Origin: Labrenzia sp. DG1229
Lineage (GTDB): Bacteria; Pseudomonadota; Alphaproteobacteria; Rhizobiales; Stappiaceae
NCBI RefSeq assembly: GCF_000521215.1
Contig: NZ_KI928922.1
Span: 91,531-155,530 of the forward strand
DNA: 64,000 bases
Direction: 5' to 3'
In this document: piece after piece, positions 1-8,407 of the stretch
Numbering within the stretch: position 1 is the first letter of the stretch
How the letters are laid out: every line of letters starts with the position of its first letter
The notes under the pieces: model-generated
Told to the model about the DNA's origin: nothing
Database searches by the model: none
What the model saw: only the letters and a program-made list of their open reading frames with translations
Program-made: the position numbers and the translations under genes

Positions 1-1733
1 ACGACCAATGCGAGAGTTGCAAGACTGAGCGGGGCCGTCTGCAAAGTCGTTGTCGTCCGATCCAGGGAAACAGTCGTCGAATTGAAAACGGCGTCGCAAT
101 ATCCCGAATCCAGTTTGTCCGGAGCTTTGCTGACATGATCAAGAGGCAGGAAGATCGGCTCCAAACGGGATCGAAGCGCAAATCGGTGCGCCATTTCAAC
201 GTCGAAACCTACAAGCTTGTCAGCACTGTTGAAAAACGACAGGGGATAATTTCCGGGAATGTAACAAATCCGGATAGAACCTGACGCCACGATGTCGTCG
301 TACGATCTTGAGCCTCCGGGCAAGGGGTCTTCCGGGTCCTCGACATAAACGACCGCCTCAGTGTCCGAACCAAGCAACTGTGCTTCGGACAGGACATCGG
401 CGGCTGTGTAGGGTACCACAATGAAATTGGAGTAGACCACCCGGAACCCCAAAAGAAGTGCGATTGTGACCAACAGGCCTGGCACCAAGCCTTTCAAAAG
501 CATCGGACCTCGAAACCATATTTGTCCTTGAAGGGCGAAAGTACCGATCAACGCGATTGTGGCGTAGTGCATCGCACCCACGAGAGACGAAAGCCTGCTG
601 CCGATAAAGTCGATGGATAAAAATACACCGAAAAGACTGGCCGGGAGATCTACAAGTTCAAGCGTGAACGGGATCGAAATCGCTGTGCCACCGAAGAGAC
701 TGGCAATGCCTCCAAGAACCATAGTGGCGTATTGCGAGACATCCAGAGGCGCCCCGACATACCAACTTCCAAATACGACGAAGCCGAGAGCAAGAACGCT
801 TCCAACCGTTGGAAAGCTGTAGAAAGTTGGAATGAGAACATCCACTGAAGACTGAACTTCGCGTTCTTCTTCGGCCTCGTCCTGCGACTGCAGTCTTGGA
901 CGCTCGTCAGTCGACTCGTCTATCAGGCGCTTGCAGGCTTCCGCCAGCATCGGGAGAATGACCAGAGTGCTCCCGGTTGCGAATGCTGTCAGCATCGGCG
1001 CACGCAATGTGCGAAGAATTGCAAAATGCCTGAGTGGAGTGATGCTCGAGACAATCGCAGGCAAAAGCCAAAGCGCTGCAATAAGCGCAAGGGCAGTGGA
1101 AACCACGACATGGACCTGCAATCTGAATAGATCATCGGCGCTGACCGTGCCGGCCAGTGCCGCAACCAGAGCAAAAACTCCGATCGGCGACAAACGGGAC
1201 ACCACGCCAGTGATCCTGGCCAGCGTGTCGCCCAAAACCAGAAGTGGCTCAATGATCAACTCCCGCCGTGGTGTCACCGTCAGTGCCAGGCCCACAAAGA
1301 TGCTGAAGACCACAACTGCCGGAACGATTGCGTTGGCCATGGCATGGAAAGGATTGGAGGGAATGAAAAGCAGAAGGAAATCAACAGGTGTGCCCGCCTC
1401 GAGAGAAGATTTTTGAAAAAGCGATCTTTGCGGCCAGTCTGGGTAGGCGAGCGGCATTGACAGAACGAGGCAAATCCCCAGCAACCAAAGAAGTCCAAGC
1501 ACTCCGCCGCCTGTGCGGGCCAATTTGCCAATCTCGGCGATCTCAAGTCGACCAAGGCCCGTTATCAACGCCACCATGATGTACGGAATAACGGTGATCT
1601 GTAGAAGCCGTATGAAAGCCGTTCCAACAAAGTTCAGTGGCGCGGCAAGCTCTCCCAAAAAGAGACCGGTGAGAAGGCCTGCGCCTAATCCGATCAGCAC
1701 CTGAAGAGCGAGATCAATCCTGCCTACGCGCAT
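1..1733 (-). CDS. Dicarboxylate/amino-acid:cation symporter fused to a family-3 solute-binding domain (partial, 3' end off window)
   Basis: The reverse strand has one open frame from an ATG at 1733 to the left edge, about 577 codons, with no stop. An in-frame TGA upstream at 1773-1775 fixes the start region. Residues about 5-430 are strongly hydrophobic and read as a sodium:dicarboxylate symporter (SDF/DAACS): an early segment ending in TVIPYIMVALITGL, a glycine/serine-rich AFATGSTLVILPML, and a late GGIASLFGGTAISIP. After a polar linker (about 440-482) comes a typical start of a family-3 solute-binding protein: GSIRICYIPGNYPLSFF, then VGFDVEMAHRFA. The domain is still unfinished at the edge. 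DAACS carriers normally have no binding protein. I infer that the second domain lies in the periplasm and supplies an amino acid or dicarboxylate to the carrier. The gene is divergent from the esterase gene. Confidence 0.85.
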   Translation of the reverse strand, partial: MRVGRIDLALQVLIGLGAGLLTGLFLGELAAPLNFVGTAFIRLLQITVIPYIMVALITGLGRLEIAEIGKLARTGGGVLGLLWLLGICLVLSMPLAYPDWPQRSLFQKSSLEAGTPVDFLLLFIPSNPFHAMANAIVPAVVVFSIFVGLALTVTPRRELIIEPLLVLGDTLARITGVVSRLSPIGVFALVAALAGTVSADDLFRLQVHVVVSTALALIAALWLLPAIVSSITPLRHFAILRTLRAPMLTAFATGSTLVILPMLAEACKRLIDESTDERPRLQSQDEAEEEREVQSSVDVLIPTFYSFPTVGSVLALGFVVFGSWYVGAPLDVSQYATMVLGGIASLFGGTAISIPFTLELVDLPASLFGVFLSIDFIGSRLSSLVGAMHYATIALIGTFALQGQIWFRGPMLLKGLVPGLLVTIALLLGFRVVYSNFIVVPYTAADVLSEAQLLGSDTEAVVYVEDPEDPLPGGSRSYDDIVASGSIRICYIPGNYPLSFFNSADKLVGFDVEMAHRFALRSRLEPIFLPLDHVSKAPDKLDSGYCDAVFNSTTVSLDRTTTTLQTAPLSLATLALV

Positions 1734-1845
1734 CGGGGTGTTTCCATTTGCCCTCGCATTTCCAATTGCACTTCAGGTGCTTGTTTCCAGGTTGCGCATT
1801 CGATTCATGAGGGTAACGTACTCAGGTTTGGGGAGGAGAGTCACG

Positions 1846-3450
1846 ATGCTCGCGGGAATATCCAAGGCTATGGCGAATTGGCGCATGATTGCGGCGACCG
1901 CAATATTTGCATTTGCCGAAAATCCCGGTGATGTCGCAGCCCGGGATCAGGCTTGCGAGCTTCAGAATTTGACGGAATATCCCGACGTTACATTTGTGTC
2001 AGCAACGCGCCTCACCGAACCTGTCGACCATTGCCGGGTTGAAGGCATCATCGGAACAGAAACCGGGTTTGAGTTACTGCTGCCCGACGACTGGAACGGC
2101 AAATTCGTCATGGGGGGCAGTGGCGGGTTCGCCGGAAACTATGCGAACGCAGCGCAAGATCTCTGGAACGTTGTCAGGAACGGTTGGGCGACCGTCGCAA
2201 CCGACACCGGACACAAGGGAAATGCATTGAGCGCAGGTTGGGCCCTGAACAATCTCGAACGACAGGTCAGCTTTGGTCACATGGCGGTGCATCGGACTGC
2301 GATGAACGCGAAAGCGATCTTGAAAGACTACTATGGCACGCCGAGCAAGCGTGACCTTTTCTTCGGGTGTTCTCGCGGCGGTGGGCAGGGATTGATGCTG
2401 GCCCAGAGGTCACCGGATCTCTTTGACGGCATCTATGCCGGTGCGCCGGCCTACAGCTGGACTGATGAGATGGCCGGGCGCTGGACCCGAGAAGCCCAAC
2501 TCATGTACCCCGATCCCGACAAGATCACGACTCCGGTGATTGATGCCCGGGCACTTGAAGTGCTTGGCAAAGCGGTCATGGCCCAATGTGACGCGCTGGA
2601 TGGCCTGGCAGACGGGATACTGAACGACCCGAGGCAATGCGACTTTGATGTCTCAACACTGGAGTGTGGTGCTCAAGGCACCAACCAATGCCTTACCAAG
2701 GAGCAGGTCGCGGTAGCTGAGGCAGTCTATGGAACCCTCTCCTACGGCAATTCCGAATGGCCAGGCGTTCCGTATGGCGCCGAGCTTCCCGGAAATCCGC
2801 TGGGTTGGGAGCGATGGATCACAGGCGGGTTCGTACCTAACGAACAGGTGGACTTCCATCCCGGTCTTGAGGACGAGGAGTTCGAAACACCACCCGTTCC
2901 GAACGCCCGGTGGGGATTTGCGACCGGTCTGATGAAGTATTTCTTCTTTAGCGATCCAGACTGGACTTATGAAGATTATGACTTCTCTGACTATGCGCAC
3001 AACGCTGCGAGGCTCGCGCCGACACTGGATGCGACCGACCCGAACCTTTCGGAATTCCGGGCCAACGGCGGCAAGCTGATCATAGACAACGGCTGGATGG
3101 ACGGCTCACTGTCTGCCTATGGGACGATTGACTATTACGAAAACGTACTTGCCTTCGACAAGACCGCGCGAGATGACGTGCGGCTCTTCATCCGTCCTGG
3201 TGTCGCGCATTGCCAGGGCGGTCCAGGTCCGGACGGAACGAACTACATTGCGGCCCTCGAGTTCTGGCTGAACACCGGTGTGGCGCCTGAAAAGCTGGAT
3301 GCCCCATTCGTCAATCCGATGACCCGGGAGCCAACAGGCAATGGGCGGATCATCTGCGCGCACCCGGGCACTGTGACCTATGACGGGTCCGGCGACCCGA
3401 ATGATCCGGCGAGCTTCAGCTGCGGAGATTTCGATCCGACCCCACGCTAG
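1846..3450 (+). CDS. Secreted tannase/feruloyl-esterase family hydrolase
   Basis: A protein of 534 residues. I chose the ATG at 1846 because a strong Shine-Dalgarno (GGAGGAG) lies a few bases upstream and the residues that follow form a signal-peptide-like segment. The open frame itself extends further upstream without support. The fold is the alpha/beta-hydrolase tannase/feruloyl esterase family. The nucleophile motif GCSRGG places Cys175-Ser176. Near the C-terminus, VAHCQGGPG supplies the histidine next to a cysteine. Together with an Asp in the DNGWMDGS region this matches the CS-D-HC arrangement, in which a disulfide links the residues beside Ser and His. The family hydrolyses ester bonds of gallate, ferulate or related aromatic esters in the periplasm or outside the cell. 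The actual substrate cannot be read from the sequence. Confidence 0.85.
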   Translation: MLAGISKAMANWRMIAATAIFAFAENPGDVAARDQACELQNLTEYPDVTFVSATRLTEPVDHCRVEGIIGTETGFELLLPDDWNGKFVMGGSGGFAGNYANAAQDLWNVVRNGWATVATDTGHKGNALSAGWALNNLERQVSFGHMAVHRTAMNAKAILKDYYGTPSKRDLFFGCSRGGGQGLMLAQRSPDLFDGIYAGAPAYSWTDEMAGRWTREAQLMYPDPDKITTPVIDARALEVLGKAVMAQCDALDGLADGILNDPRQCDFDVSTLECGAQGTNQCLTKEQVAVAEAVYGTLSYGNSEWPGVPYGAELPGNPLGWERWITGGFVPNEQVDFHPGLEDEEFETPPVPNARWGFATGLMKYFFFSDPDWTYEDYDFSDYAHNAARLAPTLDATDPNLSEFRANGGKLIIDNGWMDGSLSAYGTIDYYENVLAFDKTARDDVRLFIRPGVAHCQGGPGPDGTNYIAALEFWLNTGVAPEKLDAPFVNPMTREPTGNGRIICAHPGTVTYDGSGDPNDPASFSCGDFDPTPR

Positions 3451-3740
3451 CCGTCAGAGACTAGAAATGGCTCATTCGCGTAACGCCCGTCACTATTGCC
3501 TGTTCCTCGGATTGCCTGCAGGACTTACGGTTTTTTGTTCTGACATCGCATCGATAAAGCCTATCTGGTGACTTTCCGCGCAGGATCGCATTGCCGTCCT
3601 TCGCGGAAGGAGGGGTGGGCGCTTGAACTCATCAGCACGCATTCAAAACTCCGAAGTCGCCCGGTGCCCTGTTGCCTGAATATCAGACAATCTCAATTGT
3701 GCGGCAATCGGCCGGTATTCACGTGCGTGCCATCTGAATT

Positions 3741-5468
3741 CTACTTCGTTAGCCTGGCGATCAGCTTTTGCGCTGCCCGGATGCCCGCGATCACATGGTT
3801 CTGGCCGCGCGCGAGTTCGGTGCGCGAAAATCCTTTCAGCCCGACGGGACGGTCCGCGATTTTCGTGGCTTCTTCCAGGGAAGGCAGGGGAGGGATCGTC
3901 AGCGCCGGGTCATGCCGAAACCGGTCGCTTCGGTTGAAATTCAAGGGCACCAGAATACGCGCCAGCTCCTGGATGACCGTATTTGCAGCGGCCTTGGAAA
4001 CAATACCCCTTGCGACGCCGTCGTAAAAACTCTCCAGATCCGACAGAAGCGCCGTCGCGGCCGCACGACAGCCGGAAAGGTCGAATTCGGTTCCCGCCTG
4101 GTTCTGGTAGTCGTCGATGGTTGTCTGGAATTCACGTGCCGTTGCCCGCCAGTCCATTGGAAGTACCGATGCATTGGCATTCCTGAATACAGCCAGAAGA
4201 TAGACCTTGATATCCCTGAGCAGGATGTCCTTGTCCGCAATTTCCAGCGTATCGTTTTCCGTGTGCCAGGCGATATTCATTCCACAACCACCGACGGCAT
4301 AATAGCCAAGTTCTTCGCGGTGAGCGTCCGTCATGGCCGATGACAGCATCAGATAGCTTGAAAGGCCGATGTCATTGAATGAATAGTCGCCGGCCCGATG
4401 GGGGCGTTCGGATTGCAGTTCCTTGCCTGCAACATCCCGAATGACGCCGGCAAGGAAATCATGAGCTTCGGACATGACCGAAACGTGTATGAATTCCGTG
4501 GCCCATCGACACCCGGGGCTGTCACAGTTTACCTGCGCGACACAGTTTTCATCCAGGTCGAGCGCAAAGGTATCCGAATACCAGGTTGATCCCGCGTAGC
4601 GGCCCGTCGAGTGGCCTGGCCACCAGCAGATCTTGACCGTACGCCGAAGCTTGTCCCGGTTGGCCCAAAGAACGCGCGCAATCTCCAACATCGTTGCGTC
4701 GCCTGTTGCATTGTCGCCAACGCCCACATCCCAGCTATCAAGATGGCCGTGCAGCAAAACGTATTTCTCGGGTTCTTCAGTCCCCCTGATCGTGATTTCC
4801 GGGAGTTTGGACCGAAACCAGCCTTCCTCCATTTCGGTAAAAATCGTCGCGTGACCGCCGGACCGTGCCAGCTCGATCAGTGCCTTGCCAGCCTCCAGGT
4901 TAACCGCGGCGGCCGGAATGCCGGGTTTTCGGACCAGGTCGGACGCGCCGGGTATACCCCAGATCGTCGTGCAAATCCCCCAGTGAACATCGATACCGGG
5001 ATTGATTGCGATAACGCCGATTGCTCCGCATCCCTCCATCAGGGATATGATTGCAGGACTGGCAAAGCCTTCGGTCAGGACAAGTTTGCCGCGCACCTTC
5101 GCATCCAGTTCCGGCCCCGCTTCCAACTGGCTTTCGAACGCATCCTCCTCGTCCATGTTCGTCGTGCCGGGGATATAGGCCAGCTGCCCGCTCAGGCCAG
5201 TCCTCGCATCTGCGCTAAAGGCCGGTGGCTTGGCGCGGAATGTCGCGCCATCTGCTTCAATTCGCGCTTCTCCCGGCAGGCTCAGAAACAGATCCGGTTC
5301 GTGAACCTTGACTTCGACACCGTGTGCCTCGAGCCGCGATACAACTTCCTCCATGCCGCGGTTCACGTCGTCCGGATGTTCGCGTTTGAAGGTGGCGAAG
5401 CTCTCTACCAGCGCCCATGGGTCATCGATGGTGACTTGATCGAGCAAAGCAGTTTCTGTGGCTTTCAT
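3741..5468 (-). CDS. M28-like zinc exopeptidase with PA domain and altered active-site motif
   Basis: A protein of 575 residues. The ATG at 5468 is preceded by GGAAG at good spacing; a TTG four codons upstream is less likely. A PA-like insert (about 95-220) precedes the M28 catalytic core. Metal-ligand candidates are His242 and Asp244 (HGHLDSWD), Asp252 (GDNATG), Asp316 (NCDSPG) and the His of AWHTEND. Canonical M28 enzymes carry two adjacent glutamates (general base and ligand) before a G-x-x-G-S turn. Here that place reads WWPGHSTGRYAGS, with His-Ser instead. No signal peptide is seen, so it is probably cytoplasmic. It lies downstream of iclR on the same strand, and its promoter carries two copies of the 19-bp motif shared with the importer operon. 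Hydrolysis of imported peptides or amides is an inference. The altered motif could mean a different reaction. Confidence 0.8.
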   Translation of the reverse strand: MKATETALLDQVTIDDPWALVESFATFKREHPDDVNRGMEEVVSRLEAHGVEVKVHEPDLFLSLPGEARIEADGATFRAKPPAFSADARTGLSGQLAYIPGTTNMDEEDAFESQLEAGPELDAKVRGKLVLTEGFASPAIISLMEGCGAIGVIAINPGIDVHWGICTTIWGIPGASDLVRKPGIPAAAVNLEAGKALIELARSGGHATIFTEMEEGWFRSKLPEITIRGTEEPEKYVLLHGHLDSWDVGVGDNATGDATMLEIARVLWANRDKLRRTVKICWWPGHSTGRYAGSTWYSDTFALDLDENCVAQVNCDSPGCRWATEFIHVSVMSEAHDFLAGVIRDVAGKELQSERPHRAGDYSFNDIGLSSYLMLSSAMTDAHREELGYYAVGGCGMNIAWHTENDTLEIADKDILLRDIKVYLLAVFRNANASVLPMDWRATAREFQTTIDDYQNQAGTEFDLSGCRAAATALLSDLESFYDGVARGIVSKAAANTVIQELARILVPLNFNRSDRFRHDPALTIPPLPSLEEATKIADRPVGLKGFSRTELARGQNHVIAGIRAAQKLIARLTK

Positions 5469-5480
5469 GGGAGCTTCCAA

Positions 5481-5519
5481 TGTTTTATTGAGTGAAACAA
5501 TGTAATGCAGAATAAAACA
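5481..5519. promoter_or_regulatory. Tandem 19-bp palindromic operators upstream of the M28-like gene
   Basis: Two 19-bp sites sit one base apart, directly before the ribosome-binding site of the M28-like gene. Site 1 (5481-5499) is TGTTTTATTGAGTGAAACA. Site 2 (5501-5519) keeps the right half TAAAACA with a weaker left half. The same pattern, TGTTTTA-N5-TRAAACA, occurs twice upstream of the importer operon, and an IclR gene lies between the two promoter regions. Assignment to that IclR protein is inferred from position and symmetry. Confidence 0.65.
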
Positions 5520-5616
5520 CTAACAGCAAGTCGAGACCCTCCGCAACCCGTATGATCAGGAGTTTTTGCAACAGGACGGCGCTATAGATCATCGATTTTC
5601 AAATCCGGCCGGATTG

Positions 5617-6402
5617 TCAGCCAAGCGTAAGTCGCTTTGAGATTTCGCCCGCGGCCTCAACTACTTTCTCGATATAACTTGCTCGGCGAACTTCATCGAG
5701 CCGCGCCGAGGCGCCGGCGACAGAGATCCCGGCGATGATTTCACCGGCCGTGTTCTGGATGGGGGCGGCAACAGAAAAGGCTCCATCGTCGAGATCGTTG
5801 GTCGCGACATTGTAGCGGTTGGACCGGATGAGCAGAAGAGCATCGCGCAAGCGTTCGGGATCGGTAATTGTGTGGGGACTGAACCGTTCCAGCGGGGCGT
5901 CGAGCACACGGTCGCGGATGCTGGGTTCGGCATAAGCCAGAAGCACCATGGACGCGCCTCCCGCATGCAGTGGTCCGCGCCTGCCTGTTTGCGCGAACAA
6001 CCTTATGCTATGAAGGCCTTCCCGAGTTGCGATCGCTATGGCGGCGGTGCCCTCGCGCACCACCAGGTTGACGTTTTCTCCCGTTTCGTCCCGTAGCGCA
6101 TCCATGACCGGGCGCGCGACCTGAAGCAATGCTCCCTTGCGTCCTACACGTTCACCCAGCAGTGCGACACGGTAGCCGAGTGAATAGATCGCACGCTCCT
6201 CGTCGCGCTGGACGTAGCCGTCTTCTTCCAGCGTCTGCAGCAGGCGAAAGGCAATGGACTTCGTCAATCCCAGCTTCTCCGCCAGTGCGGTGACACCGAT
6301 GCCAGGGGTGTCGCCCAAAGCTTCCAGAACCCGCAATGCCCGAGCCACTGCATCAATCCGGTACGACTTCCGCTCAGCTGCGCCTGGTCCTGTCGATGTC
6401 AC
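5617..6402 (-). CDS. IclR-family transcriptional regulator
   Basis: A protein of 261 residues starting at a GTG (6402) with AGGAAG six bases upstream. The N-terminus holds the winged helix-turn-helix (LAEKLGLTKSIAFRLLQTLEEDGYV). The rest is the IclR effector domain, ending in motifs such as AAPIQNTAGEIIAGISVAG. Members bind small aromatic or carboxylic metabolites and repress or activate nearby catabolic genes. It is divergent from the importer/hydantoinase operon and upstream of the M28-like gene. The shared 19-bp palindromes in both flanking promoters suggest that it controls both units and itself. Confidence 0.9.
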   Translation of the reverse strand: MTSTGPGAAERKSYRIDAVARALRVLEALGDTPGIGVTALAEKLGLTKSIAFRLLQTLEEDGYVQRDEERAIYSLGYRVALLGERVGRKGALLQVARPVMDALRDETGENVNLVVREGTAAIAIATREGLHSIRLFAQTGRRGPLHAGGASMVLLAYAEPSIRDRVLDAPLERFSPHTITDPERLRDALLLIRSNRYNVATNDLDDGAFSVAAPIQNTAGEIIAGISVAGASARLDEVRRASYIEKVVEAAGEISKRLTLG

Positions 6403-6441
6403 CTTTTTCTTCCTTCACTCTATTGATTTTAATTTTCTATG

Positions 6442-6488
6442 TGTTTTACTGATTGAAGCATATCAAAAATGTTTTACTGAATAAAACA
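6442..6488. promoter_or_regulatory. Two 19-bp palindromic operators in the iclR/importer divergent promoter
   Basis: The site at 6470-6488, TGTTTTACTGAATAAAACA, has perfect 7-bp arms around five bases. A second, degenerate copy (TGTTTTACTGATTGAAGCA) lies at 6442-6460. The two starts are 28 bp apart, slightly under three helical turns, so the sites face nearly the same side of the DNA. They lie between the iclR start (6402) and the importer operon start (6647). Confidence 0.7.
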
Positions 6489-6646
6489 AAATCTTCACCA
6501 AATGGATCGTCACTGATCTCGTCAGGTGCGGATTTTTGGTGTGATCGGGCGGCCTGCTCCGCGCCTTGGCAAGGCTGACGGAGGCCTCGCGCAACCGAAA
6601 TGGCCTGAACGCGTTGCGCTCGGGCCCAGTCAACAGGAGAGTGACC

Positions 6647-8302
6647 TTGAAGACTTTTCTCAAAATTGCCGTGGGGGCCGCGCTGGGGGCGTCGTTCTAT
6701 GCAACGTCCGTTTCCGCGCAGGATCCAATACGCACGATTCACCTGTTGTCCCGGCCACAGGCAGCGCAACCGGCCGAGTTCCAGGCGATCCAGTTGATTG
6801 CACAGGAATGGCGCAAGCTGGGTCTTGATGTTGAAGTTGACGTGATGCCGTGGTCGCAGATGGCCAACGCAGTCTGGTACAACCGTGATGACTGGGACGT
6901 GACCGCCTGGCAAATGACCGGCCGCCCGGAACGTTCCGACCCGGACGAGATCATCTACAATCTCTTCCATTCATCGACCGCCGACAAGGGTTACAATTTC
7001 ATTGGTTACAACAACCCCGAATACGACAAGCTGGTGGAAGAGCAGCGTGTGACGGTCGATCCGGAAAAACGCCAGAAGCTTGTGATCGAGGCACAGAAGA
7101 TGCTGGATGCGGACCAGCCCAACATGATGCTTGTGCATCCCCAGCAGGCCTTTGCATTTGACAAGACGGTGTTCGATCCGGCGACGGTGGTCGATCAGTC
7201 CGGCATCGGGATCCGCAGCTACTGGACCTGGTTGTCGCTAGCCCCGACAGGTGAGCAGAAAGACGTCATCGTCAACAGTTCCGACAACGTGATCGCGGTG
7301 AACCCGCTCTACATTTCCGGTGTTACCGACAACTGGTTGACCGAACTGATCTATGATCGCCTCTACCGTGTCGGGCCGGACGGTCTGCCGACACCATGGG
7401 CCGCCGAAGGTCATGAGTGGCGCGACGAAAAGACCATTGCGGTAACGCTGCGCGATGGCCTGAAGTTCCACGACGGCAAGCCGGTCACAGCCGAAGACGT
7501 GGTGTTCTCCTATCAGGCAACGACCGGCGGTGAAGCGCCCATGTATGCGCCGTTCGGGCAGAACATCACGAACATCGAAATCGAGGGTGACAACGTCATC
7601 GTTTTCACGCTGGCCACACCTTCCGCGTCCTTCCTCACGTCCAGCCTTGCCAAGATCAATATCATCCCCAAACACGTGTGGGAGCCTATTTTGGCCGATC
7701 TTTCCTCAAAGGAGGAAAATGCGGAATCCCATCAGGAGGAGATGCCGATCGGTTCGGGCGCGTATAAATTCGTGCGCTGGTTGCCAAATGAAGAAATTGT
7801 GCTTGAAGCCAATGCCGACCACTTCAATGCCCCCAAAGCGGACCGCTTCATTCTGCGGATTGTTCCGAATGCGGAAGCAGCGCTAGGCATGCTTCGTTCG
7901 GGCGAGTTGAACTTCCTCACAGACTTCCAGGGCGACCCGCAGGTACTGATTACCGCAGCAGACGAAGATGGCGATCTGCAAGTTGTTTCAACGGTCGATA
8001 TCGGGTTCCGGTATGTGGCGTTCAATCTGCGGCGCCCGCCATTTGACGATCCGGCTTTCCGCCGGGCGCTTTCCAGTGCCGTGGATCGCCGGCTGATTGT
8101 CAACGCGGCGTTCAAGAAGTTTGCGGTTCCCTCGAATTCGGTCGTTTCTCCTGCACTTGAGTACTGGCACGCCGCTGATGTGGTTGACGGATTCAAGGCC
8201 GGTCCGGATGTCGCCAAAAGCATCCTCGAGGAAGCTGGCTACGGTGGGGTTGGCGAGCGCCTTGCCTATCCTGAAGGCGTCTCGGAAACCCTGGGCGAGT
8301 AA
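6647..8302 (+). CDS. Family-5 (peptide/nickel-type) ABC solute-binding protein, apparently circularly permuted
   Basis: A protein of 551 residues. I chose the TTG at 6647: AGGAGA ends six bases upstream and a signal peptide follows (cleavage near SVSA-QDP, residue 24). The order of segments is unusual. Residues about 27-198 match what is normally the C-terminal part of SBP_bac_5 proteins: QLIAQEWRKLGLDVEVDVMP, then NNPEYDKLVEEQ, DPEKRQKLVIEAQKML. The usual N-terminal part begins only near residue 205 and includes LTELIYDRLYRVGPDG and LRDGLKFHDGKPVTAEDVVF. The protein stops after AKSILEEAGYGG, exactly where a normal member would continue into the segment found here at the front. The other family-5 binding protein in this window (43370-44953) has the standard order and aligns to both halves. 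All parts appear present, so function is plausible. It is followed by the permease and ATPase genes. Confidence 0.85.
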   Translation: MKTFLKIAVGAALGASFYATSVSAQDPIRTIHLLSRPQAAQPAEFQAIQLIAQEWRKLGLDVEVDVMPWSQMANAVWYNRDDWDVTAWQMTGRPERSDPDEIIYNLFHSSTADKGYNFIGYNNPEYDKLVEEQRVTVDPEKRQKLVIEAQKMLDADQPNMMLVHPQQAFAFDKTVFDPATVVDQSGIGIRSYWTWLSLAPTGEQKDVIVNSSDNVIAVNPLYISGVTDNWLTELIYDRLYRVGPDGLPTPWAAEGHEWRDEKTIAVTLRDGLKFHDGKPVTAEDVVFSYQATTGGEAPMYAPFGQNITNIEIEGDNVIVFTLATPSASFLTSSLAKINIIPKHVWEPILADLSSKEENAESHQEEMPIGSGAYKFVRWLPNEEIVLEANADHFNAPKADRFILRIVPNAEAALGMLRSGELNFLTDFQGDPQVLITAADEDGDLQVVSTVDIGFRYVAFNLRRPPFDDPAFRRALSSAVDRRLIVNAAFKKFAVPSNSVVSPALEYWHAADVVDGFKAGPDVAKSILEEAGYGGVGERLAYPEGVSETLGE

Positions 8303-8313
8303 GGTATCCGACA

Positions 8314-8344
8314 AAACGCGCGGTGACATGGTCGTCGCGCGTTT
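8314..8344 (+). terminator. Intercistronic hairpin after the binding-protein gene
   Basis: A perfect 9-bp stem, AAACGCGCG (8314-8322) with CGCGCGTTT (8336-8344), and a 13-base loop, in the gap before the first permease gene. There is no clean T-run, so it looks more like an mRNA-stabilising or partial-termination element. That would leave the binding protein more abundant than the permeases. Confidence 0.6.
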
Positions 8345-8407
8345 CCAACCCAGGAATTTTCGGTTTTTGTTGTTGCTGCACGCGTCAGCGACCTCTCGGG
8401 ACGTGCG

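Noticed and set aside
931..1416. Plus-strand open frame of 161 codons
   Set aside because: It lies inside the reverse-strand symporter/binding-protein frame, whose translation has clear family motifs; this frame has none.
4611..5495. Plus-strand open frame of 294 codons
   Set aside because: Antisense to the M28-like gene; no motif or ribosome site.
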